Assembly: GCA_016934415.1 (NCBI GenBank)
Contig: JAFGSW010000025.1
Span: 1-64,000 of the forward strand
Reading direction: 5' to 3'
Origin: Spirochaetales bacterium
GTDB lineage: Bacteria; Spirochaetota; Spirochaetia; SZUA-6; RPPD01
Length of the DNA: 64,000 bases
Of this stretch, positions 56,993 through 64,000 are shown one piece after another. The notes under the pieces were generated by a model. That model did no database searches. It was not told where the DNA came from and saw only the letters and a list, made by a program, of their open reading frames with translations. Every line of letters starts with the position of its first letter. Position 1 is the stretch's first letter. A program made the translations under genes and the position numbers.

Positions 56993-59064
56993 AAAAGCAT
57001 GTCCTCGCTTTCGCTTTCTTTATAAGCGCGGCCTGTTTCGCATTCGCTCAGCCGAGTTACCTCGTCCAGACGGGACACTGCGGTCCCGTCAACTCACTCG
57101 CCTTCCACCCGACGGTTCACGCGCTTGTGACCGCCGGAGAAGACGGAATGGTAAAGGTGTGGGAAACCGGCCGCTTCACCATTCTGTTCGCGCGACGGAC
57201 CGCGCCCCGAGCGGTTTCACTCTTGGCGGTCCATCCCGTCACATCCAGATTCGCCGCGGCTTTCGAGAGTGACGGAAAATACAAGGTCTCGGTATGGGAT
57301 TGGACCGACAACCGTGAGTTGTATTCAGTTGATCTTCCCCAAAAGCCGCTGTTCGTCGATTTTTCTCCTCGCGGAACATACCTGGCTGTATGCGTCGAAG
57401 CCTGGAACAGCCTGAAATTGTTCAACGCGGAAAAAGGCAATCCCATTGATTTTCCCGCGTCCGGTTCGGGCATCATATCATACGCCACGTTTTCGAGCAG
57501 GGAAACAACGATCATGACGTACCAGCCTTCGGGGAAAATCACGTATTATGAATTGAGTTCAGCGAAAAAAATCGGGGAGTTGAAATCCCGGGGCGGACTC
57601 GTGCCGGTGGCGCTCATGAACAACAAGCGTTCATTGGTCTGTATGAACCTCGAGGGGTTCGTTTTTCTGGATGCCGTGTCAGGCAAACAGTCGGCCACCG
57701 CCGACATCCCCGGTCTGATAATAAGCGGCAGCGATCAACAGGGCGCGACAATCGCTTCTCTCACCCGCGTTCCTGGAGGCAGGGAGACTATTACCGTTTT
57801 TTCAGCCGTTGAAAACGCGGCAAAGGAATTGTATTCGACCGTGCTGACCGGGGATTCGCCCGTCACCGCCCTGGTGGCAGCCGGGGAGACGGACGTCTAC
57901 GCGGGAACCCGGGCCGGAGAAATATTTCGGATTATGCAGTCAGGTGCCCGGCGGGTGGTGAAGAATGCCCTGCTCCCCGTGTCTGACCTGGCGCTGTGCG
58001 GAGACAAGCTCGTTCTGGCCGCGCCGGATCGACTGCTCGTTTTGAAGAGTGATTTCTTCGCACCGGACGTTTCCGCTCCGACCGTCCCCTCCGGTATTGA
58101 ATTCGCGACCTTCACTCAGCCTTTCGCCGGAAACAGGGTCGGGCTCGCTTTCCACCAGAAAAACGGCTTGTTCATTTGGAGGTTGGGCGGCGATCAGGGC
58201 GCACTCAACCTCCTCAATGCGCATACGTTTTCTTTGATGAAGGAGACCGCCGTCTTTTCCTCCGCCCTGCGCAGCCTTTCGATCGGAGACTCATACTATC
58301 TGTCGATAGAACAAAGCGGCGTCTGTAAAGTCAATGGGTTGAACGACCCGAATGTGGCGTTCGAATACCAAACTGCCGGTTTGAACAATGCCGTCTTCAT
58401 CCCGCCGGGAAAACTCGTTCTCGGACGAAGCAACCTCTCGTCATACGAAAGTTCCCTGGCGATCGTCGCCGGCCGGACGGGAGAGACAACCTATCCTCCC
58501 GAACCCGATATCATGGTCTACGACCTTGCGTACGATGATCGCAAAAAAAACCTTTATTACGCGGGAATTGAAAAAATAAGAGATACCGCCGCCACGGTCG
58601 TGAAAGTACGTTCACAGGACCTGATGGCTTATCCCACCGCCATTTCAGCAAAGCCGGGCAGATTCCTGTTCGCCGATCTCGCCTGCGATTCCGACCGGGG
58701 ACTTTTATATTTTTCCATCGAGGATTCTTCGGTCAGCGTCTGGGACGGATCATCGGTTCTGAAGTTCGAAGACGGAGAGCAGAAGGTAAGAAAAATCGTT
58801 CCCTCCGGAAACACCGTCTACGCCCTCAATGACGACGCTTCCATTACGGCCTGGAACGCGTCCTCGCGGCTCCTGAGATTCATCCTGTACGTCTTCGGAA
58901 ACGGCGCCTGGCTGCTCATCACCCGGAACGGGCACTATTGCAGCGGCGGAGGAGCGATCGACCGATATCTTCAACTAACCGAGGGCGGCAACTCCTCCGC
59001 GGATCTTTTGGACCGCTATCGGCTCGGCGTGCCCGTGACTAACTATGTGAAGGATTCGCCTTGA
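56989..59064 (+). CDS. Exported WD40/beta-propeller protein
   Basis: A 691-residue protein with a signal peptide (HVLAFAFFISAACFAFAQ). The mature part begins QTGHCGPVNSLAFHPTVHALVTAGEDGMVKVWETG, a good WD40 unit, then RFAAAFESDGKYKVSVWDWTDN. Further degenerate propeller blades run to the end (LYFSIEDSSVSVWDGSSV). Likely a periplasmic scaffold; the partner is unknown. It overlaps the CpXC gene by four bases at the start and, convergently, the ComFB-like gene by 26 bases at the end. Confidence 0.82.
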   Translation: MKKHVLAFAFFISAACFAFAQPSYLVQTGHCGPVNSLAFHPTVHALVTAGEDGMVKVWETGRFTILFARRTAPRAVSLLAVHPVTSRFAAAFESDGKYKVSVWDWTDNRELYSVDLPQKPLFVDFSPRGTYLAVCVEAWNSLKLFNAEKGNPIDFPASGSGIISYATFSSRETTIMTYQPSGKITYYELSSAKKIGELKSRGGLVPVALMNNKRSLVCMNLEGFVFLDAVSGKQSATADIPGLIISGSDQQGATIASLTRVPGGRETITVFSAVENAAKELYSTVLTGDSPVTALVAAGETDVYAGTRAGEIFRIMQSGARRVVKNALLPVSDLALCGDKLVLAAPDRLLVLKSDFFAPDVSAPTVPSGIEFATFTQPFAGNRVGLAFHQKNGLFIWRLGGDQGALNLLNAHTFSLMKETAVFSSALRSLSIGDSYYLSIEQSGVCKVNGLNDPNVAFEYQTAGLNNAVFIPPGKLVLGRSNLSSYESSLAIVAGRTGETTYPPEPDIMVYDLAYDDRKKNLYYAGIEKIRDTAATVVKVRSQDLMAYPTAISAKPGRFLFADLACDSDRGLLYFSIEDSSVSVWDGSSVLKFEDGEQKVRKIVPSGNTVYALNDDASITAWNASSRLLRFILYVFGNGAWLLITRNGHYCSGGGAIDRYLQLTEGGNSSADLLDRYRLGVPVTNYVKDSP

Positions 59065-59332
59065 TTTTTTTCACGGCGTCCGTAACAGCTTTCTTTATCT
59101 TTTTGATATAGGCATCGTCATTATCCTTGGCCTGGGCGTAAAGTTTCCCCAGAAGCGACACTCGGTACGACGGAAGCGAGTGGTTGAGAGCGTATGCGGC
59201 CATATCAAGCACGCAATCCTCGCAGCGGCAGACGTCCGGATCGGCGTTGACCGCTTCTTCCAGATATTCGATGACGAAACGCTCGGTTTCGTTTTCCAGA
59301 TCCTTGAAATTATAATCGTCCTTGAACGCCAT
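59039..59332 (-). CDS. ComFB-like (late competence protein) domain
   Basis: A 97-residue protein matching the ComFB family: YNFKDLENETERFVIEYLEEAVN near residue 7, the zinc-type motif DVCRCEDCVLDMAAYALNHSLPSYRVS near 33, and a basic C-terminus. In Bacillus ComFB belongs to the competence operon. Related proteins elsewhere bind cyclic dinucleotides, which I mention only as a possibility. It overlaps the convergent WD40 gene and lies downstream of dnaB on the same strand after 76 bases. Confidence 0.8.
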   Translation of the reverse strand: MAFKDDYNFKDLENETERFVIEYLEEAVNADPDVCRCEDCVLDMAAYALNHSLPSYRVSLLGKLYAQAKDNDDAYIKKIKKAVTDAVKKIKANPSHS

Positions 59333-59408
59333 GGCGCTTCTCCTTCTCTCTCAAATCTAGCGAAAGAACGACGAAAAATCAAGCCAAACGACTCATGCGG
59401 GGGACGAC

Positions 59409-60755
59409 CTAGGAGGGAGCCTTTTCCTTTGCCAACTGCTCGAAGCGGGTATACTCGGGAATAAAAGCAAGCTTCATGGTCCCCACCGGGCCGTTGCGCT
59501 GCTTGGCTATGATGAGCTCCGTCTCCACGTCATTCGTCATGTCGTCGGCGAATTTATCGCTCATTCTCTCCCGATGCAGGAAAATGACGACGTCGGCGTC
59601 CTGTTCGATCGACCCGGACTCGCGTAGATCCGCCAGGGACGGCCGCTTGCCTTCGGTTTCGCGTTTCACCTGGGAAAGCGCGACGACCGGAATGTCGAGT
59701 TCCCGGGCGAGCGCCTTGAGTGATCGTGATATTTCGGCGATCTGCTCGTGGCGCGGGATGTCGATGTTTTCAGACTGAATCAGCGTCAGATAATCGATGA
59801 AAATAATCTGGATGTGATGCTGGAATTTCATGCGGCGCGCCAGAGCACGAAGGTCGAGCAGCTTGAGATTGGGCAAATCCTCTATATACAATTCGGCTTC
59901 ATAGATTTTACCCGCCGCCTCGGTGATGGAGTGGAAATCGGCCGGGCGCAGCAGACCGCTGCGGAGCTTTCGCGAGCTCAACCGCGCTTCGCTCGACAGC
60001 AAGCGTTGGATGAGCGCCATCCCGGACATTTCAAGCGTAAAAAAACCGACCGGACGGCGCTGCGCGATCGAAATGTTGGCGGCCATGGAGAGAGCCAAAG
60101 CGGTTTTCCCGACCGACGGTCGGGCGCCGATGACGATGAATTCGGATTTCTGGAAACCCGACGTGAGTTCGTCGAGCACGTCAAACCCCGAAGGGACGCC
60201 GGTGTAACTCTCCTTGCGATGATAACCGCGTTCGATGGCCTCGATGGTCTTCGGGACGAGCTCGCGGGCGGCGAAAAACGATCCGGTACTCTGCCGCTCG
60301 GTGAGCTCGAAAATCCCCTGCTCGGTTTCCTCGATGAGCAAACGCACGTCGAGGGTGTCTTCATGGGTTTTCGCGATCACGGTGGAGGCGATGCGCGACA
60401 ACTTGCGCCGAATGCTGCACTCCTGTACGATTTTCGCGTAATATTCGACATTGGCGCTCGTCGGGACCTTCGAGGTGAGCGACGAAATATACGCCACCCC
60501 TCCCGATTGGTCGAGCGCATTGGAGGACTTCAATTCTTCGGTAAGGGTAAGGAGATCGACCGCTTCCCCCCGGTTGAAGAGATCGAGAATGGACTGGTAT
60601 ATGCGTTTATGGGCGCCTTTGTAAAAATCATCGGGACGCAGATAGCGGATGACGAGAGTGATCGCTTCAGGTTCGATGAGAACAGCCCCGAGCGTCGCCT
60701 GTTCGGCTTCGTCATGATGAGGAGGAATTTTATCCTTGAGCGTGACCTCAGGCAT
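59409..60755 (-). CDS. dnaB: Replicative DNA helicase DnaB
   Basis: Hexameric helicase of the replication fork. The 448 residues have the N-terminal domain PPHHDEAEQATLGAVLIEPEAI near 11, Walker A IVIGARPSVGKTALALSMAANI near 205, FFTLEMSGMALIQRLLSSEARL near 238, Walker B IQIIFIDYLTLI near 305, and RESGSIEQDADVVIFLHRE near 378. No intein is present. It is last in the order rpsF-ssb-rpsR-rplI-dnaB, which is common in bacteria. rplI lies 42 bases upstream. Confidence 0.96.
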   Translation of the reverse strand: MPEVTLKDKIPPHHDEAEQATLGAVLIEPEAITLVIRYLRPDDFYKGAHKRIYQSILDLFNRGEAVDLLTLTEELKSSNALDQSGGVAYISSLTSKVPTSANVEYYAKIVQECSIRRKLSRIASTVIAKTHEDTLDVRLLIEETEQGIFELTERQSTGSFFAARELVPKTIEAIERGYHRKESYTGVPSGFDVLDELTSGFQKSEFIVIGARPSVGKTALALSMAANISIAQRRPVGFFTLEMSGMALIQRLLSSEARLSSRKLRSGLLRPADFHSITEAAGKIYEAELYIEDLPNLKLLDLRALARRMKFQHHIQIIFIDYLTLIQSENIDIPRHEQIAEISRSLKALARELDIPVVALSQVKRETEGKRPSLADLRESGSIEQDADVVIFLHRERMSDKFADDMTNDVETELIIAKQRNGPVGTMKLAFIPEYTRFEQLAKEKAPS

Positions 60756-60797
60756 GGAGGGGCTGCTCCCGGTATGAACAGAATGGCGAGGGAGGGG

Positions 60798-61445
60798 TTA
60801 CCGGCCTTCCGTTTCCTCCGGAGCGGCGGCGTTTTCTTCCTCGGCTGCGGGCGGCGGCGAAGCTTGATCGGCCGCGGGCGTTTCGGCGTGTGCGGCCTCC
60901 GCTTCCGGCTTGGCTTTCGAACGCGATTTTCCGCGCTCGCCTCTGCCGGCCTTTTCCTTTTTTTCGGACGATTGCTCGACCTTGATTTCCTGCGCCTTGA
61001 CGACGACTTTCAGCATCGCCTCTTCGTCTCCGTACAATTTTACCTTCACGGCATATTCACCGACCATTTTCAGGTGATGATCCGGAACCTCGATCTTCTT
61101 CCGCTCAAGGGAGAAGCCTCTGCGCTGGAGCTCCTCTGCGATATGCCCATTGGTGATGGAACCGAAGAGTTTGCCGTTTTCGCCGGCTTGAAGCGTAAAA
61201 AGGATTTCTTCCTTTTCAATGCGGTCTTTGATATCGCGCGCCAAGATTTTTTTCTCTTCCTTGCGCTTTTCAATCTTACGCTTCTTTTGGCTGAGGATCG
61301 TCAGCGTATGATCGGTGTACAGCACCGCCAGTTTTTTAGGAAAAAGATAGTTTCTGGCGAACCCCGCCGAGACGTCGCGGATATCGCCCTCTTCGCCGAT
61401 ATTGAGTACGTCCTGGTTCATGATGATTTTCACTTTCTTTCCCAT
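60798..61445 (-). CDS. rplI: 50S ribosomal protein L9 with extended tail
   Basis: L9 binds 23S rRNA and limits frameshifting. Residues 1-150 are standard: VKIIMNQDVLNIGEEGDIRDVSAGFARNYLFPKKLA, the long connecting helix, and GKLFGSITNGHIAEELQRRG. A tail of about 65 residues rich in Ala, Glu, Lys and Pro follows and is probably disordered. I chose ATG 61445 (MGKKVKIIM), preceded by GGAGGAG. A 15-residue longer reading is possible but unlikely. Confidence 0.95.
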   Translation of the reverse strand: MGKKVKIIMNQDVLNIGEEGDIRDVSAGFARNYLFPKKLAVLYTDHTLTILSQKKRKIEKRKEEKKILARDIKDRIEKEEILFTLQAGENGKLFGSITNGHIAEELQRRGFSLERKKIEVPDHHLKMVGEYAVKVKLYGDEEAMLKVVVKAQEIKVEQSSEKKEKAGRGERGKSRSKAKPEAEAAHAETPAADQASPPPAAEEENAAAPEETEGR

Positions 61446-61486
61446 CCTGTGTTCTCCTCCGTCAATGGAATAGCGGACAAAACCCT

Positions 61487-61813
61487 TCACCCCTGCTGGG
61501 AAACGTACGGCAGGGTTGCTATGGCACGGGCGCGTTTGATAGCCTGGGCGATTTTTCGTTGATGCTTGGCGCAGGCGCCGGTGATCCGTCGCGGCAGAAT
61601 CTTACCGCGCTCGGAAACGTATTTACGGAGCGTGGCGGCGTCTTTATAGTCTATTTTCATCTTTCCGATGCACGCTTTACACACTTTTTTCTTGAAAAAT
61701 GGGCGACCGCGCTGCCGAGACGAAAATCGACCTTCGCCCTCGCGGTCCTTATCCCTCATATCGCGATCTTTGAATTCTTTTTCTTCCTTTTTTTCGACTT
61801 CCTGGTCAGACAT
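61487..61813 (-). CDS. rpsR: 30S ribosomal protein S18 with charged N-terminal extension
   Basis: The conserved S18 core occupies the last 70 residues: [44 protein letters not shown]. The first 35 residues are a highly charged leader ([20 protein letters not shown]). CKAC and GACAKH keep the Cys/His set of zinc-binding S18. The start is ATG 61813 behind GAGGAGG. Between ssb and this start lies a 106-base gap with a GAACGCC/GGCGTTC hairpin. Confidence 0.95.
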   Translation of the reverse strand: MSDQEVEKKEEKEFKDRDMRDKDREGEGRFSSRQRGRPFFKKKVCKACIGKMKIDYKDAATLRKYVSERGKILPRRITGACAKHQRKIAQAIKRARAIATLPYVSQQG

Positions 61814-61919
61814 GCTTTCGTCCTCCTCAACACTGCTTGAACGCCTTCTTGCCGGCGTTCTCGTTATATTCACGCTGCTCTTTCATGATTATCGATCGAT
61901 ATCATGCATTTTTCCCAGC

Positions 61920-62342
61920 TTAAAACGGAATATCATCCTCGAAATTGTCTTTCGCGGCGCCGGAGTCTCCGGTCGGAGCATCGGCCTCAGTCCGGGGAGC
62001 CCCCTGTCGATCGTTCCTGCCTCCGCCGAGCAATTGGACGTTATTGGCGACGATTTCAACCTTGCTGCGCGGCTGGCCGTCCTGTTCCCATTTGTTTTGC
62101 CGCAGTTCACCTTCGATTCCGACCTGTTTTCCCTTGACCAAATATTGTGCGATCGATTCACCCATTTTTCCCCAGATCGTCACGTCGAAGAAACTGGCTT
62201 CGTCCGTCCATTGCTCGTCGACTTTTCTTCTCCGATTGACGGCGATGGATACTTTGCAGATCGGTGTGCCGGTATTCGTATACTTCATTTCGGCGTCCCT
62301 GGTGAGGCGCCCAACGAGAACGACATGGTTGATATCGGCCAT
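61920..62342 (-). CDS. ssb: Single-stranded DNA-binding protein
   Basis: Coats single-stranded DNA in replication and repair. The 140-residue protein has an OB fold (INHVVLVGRLTRDAEMKYT, SFFDVTIWGKMGESIAQYL, GIEGELRQNKWEQDGQPRSK). A Gly/Asp-rich linker and the acidic tip DNFEDDIPF, which recruits partner proteins, complete it. It lies 26 bases after rpsF in the rpsF-ssb-rpsR operon. Confidence 0.96.
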   Translation of the reverse strand: MADINHVVLVGRLTRDAEMKYTNTGTPICKVSIAVNRRRKVDEQWTDEASFFDVTIWGKMGESIAQYLVKGKQVGIEGELRQNKWEQDGQPRSKVEIVANNVQLLGGGRNDRQGAPRTEADAPTGDSGAAKDNFEDDIPF

Positions 62343-62368
62343 TTTTTCCTCCTCGCGAAATCCTCAGC

Positions 62369-62650
62369 TTATGTATTTTTACGAATAAACATGAATTTGA
62401 GGATTTCGGTTTTAATTTTCAGCGCCTTTTCAAGAGAGACCAAGCTCTGGGGGGGAGCCTCCAATTCGAAAAAAAGGTATTTCCCTCTCCGATTCTTTTT
62501 TATCGGGTAGCTGAGATCCAACTCGCCTTTGTTTTCTTCCTTCAGGATTTTAATCCCGTTCGTATCGAATTCTTTTTTAAGAATGGCCGCGCCTTTTTCG
62601 AAGAGTTCGGAAGCGGGTTGCAGGATGAATGTCGCCTCGTACGTGTACAT
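62369..62650 (-). CDS. rpsF: 30S ribosomal protein S6
   Basis: S6 pairs with S18 on the 30S platform. The 93 residues read YTYEATFILQPASELFEKGA at the start, then IKILKEENKGELDLSYPIKKNRRGKYLFFEL near 32 and LEKALKIKTEILKFMFIRK at the end. AAGGAGGATCC precedes the ATG. It is the first gene of the operon, driven by a strong promoter about 85 bases upstream. Confidence 0.95.
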   Translation of the reverse strand: MYTYEATFILQPASELFEKGAAILKKEFDTNGIKILKEENKGELDLSYPIKKNRRGKYLFFELEAPPQSLVSLEKALKIKTEILKFMFIRKNT

Positions 62651-62732
62651 GGATCCTCCTTATGGTCTGAATGATCCACCGCATGACGAAGAAAGCGAAA
62701 TTCTGCGCATCGATGGATAAAGAGGCTCCGCT

Positions 62733-62761
62733 ACAATACCCATATTTCGCACCAATGTCAA
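62733..62761 (-). promoter_or_regulatory. Promoter of the rpsF-ssb-rpsR-rplI-dnaB operon
   Basis: On the minus strand a perfect TTGACA (62761-62756) and TATTGT (62738-62733) are separated by 17 bases. The leader of about 75 bases could hold the S6/S18 autoregulatory site, but I cannot confirm its fold. Confidence 0.85.
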
Positions 62762-62797
62762 GTGGAAGAAAGATATTCCGATAATAAAACTAACAAT

Positions 62798-63253
62798 ATG
62801 ATAAATATTATACATTATGAAGACGATATTTTTTATCTTACGGCCATGGTGAAGCGGTTGTCGGACGGCGTCAAGCTTGAACTTGATATGTCCCTTTTTC
62901 TCAATAAAATACTTGAAGAAATAGCCTTTCTTTCTCGCTCGATTGAGTATTTCATGGATTCTCTTCAATCATCAAAATTGAAAGTCAACAGGTTGAATTA
63001 TCTCAAGAGCATGTTTAAGCTCAATAAACTGTTCATCGAATTACTTAACGCCATTCTTACGGATCAGGTGGCGTTTGCAAAAAATCTAAAAAACCATTTT
63101 CCCCATTTGGCCGGGCTCAGGGACCGACATATCGAGCATGAGAGCGCCATCAAAGAAGCCTTGCATGTCGGGAAGGGTCCGTCCGGTCAGGAGCACGAGG
63201 TCCTTTCCGAAGAGGAATATAAAATCCTTCTGTCTCCCGATGAAGATGAATGA
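62798..63253 (+). CDS. Hypothetical helical protein
   Basis: The protein is not recognised. It has about 151 residues from MINIIHYEDDIFYL. A GTG at 62762 would add 12 residues but touches the -35 box of the divergent promoter. It is predicted to be almost all helical (LDMSLFLNKILEEIAFLSRS, KVNRLNYLKSMFKLNKL), with an acidic C-terminus ending LLSPDEDE. No signal or TM segment is present. The base composition is AT-richer than its neighbours. It is followed by a 43-residue ORF and a cyclase-like gene on the same strand. Confidence 0.65.
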   Translation: MINIIHYEDDIFYLTAMVKRLSDGVKLELDMSLFLNKILEEIAFLSRSIEYFMDSLQSSKLKVNRLNYLKSMFKLNKLFIELLNAILTDQVAFAKNLKNHFPHLAGLRDRHIEHESAIKEALHVGKGPSGQEHEVLSEEEYKILLSPDEDE

Positions 63254-63274
63254 CACGAAGGCTCTCCGCAGCGA

Positions 63275-63406
63275 ATGAAAAAACGCCGCTTTTATCCGTT
63301 CGGAGCATGCGTCATTGAAAAAGCCGAAGGAGAGGACCGAATTCTATCATTGATGAAAAATTTGCATTTCAGCGATGTTTATAGTATAAATAAATTGGTT
63401 TCATGA
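63275..63406 (+). CDS. Small basic ORF, 43 residues
   Basis: It reads MKKRRFYPFGACVIEKAEGE and ends SINKLVS. Its stop overlaps the start of the next gene (ATGA), the arrangement of coupled genes, and it begins 21 bases after the preceding gene. The ribosome site (GAAGG) is far and weak. It may be a real small protein or a translational coupler. Confidence 0.4.
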   Translation: MKKRRFYPFGACVIEKAEGEDRILSLMKNLHFSDVYSINKLVS

Positions 63407-64000
63407 TGAAAATACCTTCAAAATTCCAGCGTCTCCTCGAAAATTGTCTATCGCAATCCGTTTCGGTTCAGATCATGGTCAAGCTCGCAAGAATGAGCGA
63501 TCCCAATTACGACCTGTACGCACGCACCGGTTTCCCCCTCAACATTCCCATTCCCACCATTAATGCAGCTCGCCAAATCACCCAGGATATCATACGCGAA
63601 GGCAACCTGATCGACTTCGTCACGCACATGATCGACGTCGACACAAACGGGTTGATGGGAAAAAGAACAAATTTCCGTTTTCTGTCGCGCATTATCAAGG
63701 AGCTTGACGATTTCGGCTATACGTACGACGAACGGGAAAGCACGTTCGTGGAGAAGATTGACGTTAAAAAAACGGCCTATTGGGGCGTTCTCCAGGAAGG
63801 AAAAACCTACGAGCTGACGTTTCTCATGTTCGACATCGTAAAAAATTCGGAGCTTGTGCGAAGATACGAGCAGGAGGTCATCACCGAGACGTATCGTCAT
63901 ATCCGGGATATATTTTTCCGCAATGTGGAAAAACGCAACGGGCGCGTATGGTCATGGGAAGGCGACGGCGGCATCGCGGCTTTTTACTTCGAAGATAAAA
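63403..64000 (+). CDS. Class III nucleotidyl cyclase-like protein, truncated by window edge
   Basis: About 199 residues are visible and the frame is open at the edge. It starts MMKIPSKFQRLLENCLSQSV. The first 130 residues are a helical domain. After that comes ELTFLMFDIVKNSELVRRYE, then DIFFRNVEKRNGRVWSWEGDGGIAAFYFED. The spacing of the FDIVxxSELV strand and the EGDGGIAAF hairpin matches the metal-binding strand and second motif of class III adenylate/guanylate cyclases. The catalytic completion lies outside. It may be a true cyclase or a sensor that kept the fold. Confidence 0.6.
   Translation, partial: MMKIPSKFQRLLENCLSQSVSVQIMVKLARMSDPNYDLYARTGFPLNIPIPTINAARQITQDIIREGNLIDFVTHMIDVDTNGLMGKRTNFRFLSRIIKELDDFGYTYDERESTFVEKIDVKKTAYWGVLQEGKTYELTFLMFDIVKNSELVRRYEQEVITETYRHIRDIFFRNVEKRNGRVWSWEGDGGIAAFYFEDK

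Noticed and set aside
62762-62797. GTG at 62762 as the start of the helical protein
   Set aside because: It abuts the -35 box of the rpsF promoter and has no ribosome site; the ATG at 62798 is preferred, with low certainty.

Overview
The window is chromosomal DNA, about 60% GC by eye, of a diderm bacterium. My best guess is an uncultured member of the Spirochaetota. The reasons are a Lol-type lipoprotein transporter, an FlgH-like flagellar protein without a lipobox, a short spirochaete-like RNA polymerase omega, and secreted PEGA and WD40 proteins sitting among housekeeping genes. This assignment is inference. No marker here proves it.

Layout. The left edge (1-142, minus strand) looks like the 5' end of a group II intron cut by the window. 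Next come a TPP riboswitch and the thiM-thiE-thiC-thiL operon (366-4028). A P3A-type proton ATPase (4077-6560), tyrS-glyS and gltX (6777-11057) follow on the minus strand. From 11.4 to 24.8 kb is a mixed region: bioY, an AlaA-like aminotransferase, an ABC1/UbiB kinase, a LysM/C39-like secreted protein, a Bcp peroxiredoxin, a Nudix protein, a secreted protein with a (PSPA)n tract, a PfkB kinase behind a 46-residue ORF, glpK and a YgiQ radical SAM protein. From 24.9 to 29.5 kb on the plus strand are an FHA protein, a macro-domain protein, RqcH, the Memo/AMMECR1 pair and a DEDDh exonuclease. They converge on the flgH-like gene.

From 30.7 to 48.1 kb almost everything is on the minus strand: rpoZ-miaA; murC-yicC-CMK-like; mcsA-mcsB-clpC (protein-arginine phosphorylation and proteolysis); and a long run of tRNA-Arg(CCG), a hypothetical gene, a Cas2-like gene, prfB (with a programmed +1 frameshift), a PEGA protein, ftsY, a secreted repeat protein and the Lol-type transporter. 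Two back-to-back promoters at 48.2 kb separate this run from the plus-strand cluster DUF4321-maf-rpsB-tsf-frr-uppS-cdsA-dxr-rseP-CpXC-WD40 (48.3-59.1 kb). This cluster joins translation, isoprenoid and lipid synthesis, and envelope proteolysis. A ComFB-like gene and rpsF-ssb-rpsR-rplI-dnaB read toward it from the right. A small plus-strand gene set ending in a truncated cyclase-like protein closes the window.

The most unusual pattern is a set of seven long, imperfect inverted repeats in the intergenic regions. Their arms are built from short A/G-rich words (ACACGAAGA, ACACGGAGA, CGCGGATAA, GGAAACCAGGAA). Most abut a stop codon. Three contain a second GC-rich repeat embedded at the same position after a CAC. 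One supplies the last 19 codons of the ygiQ gene. No CRISPR array, rRNA or complete insertion sequence is visible.
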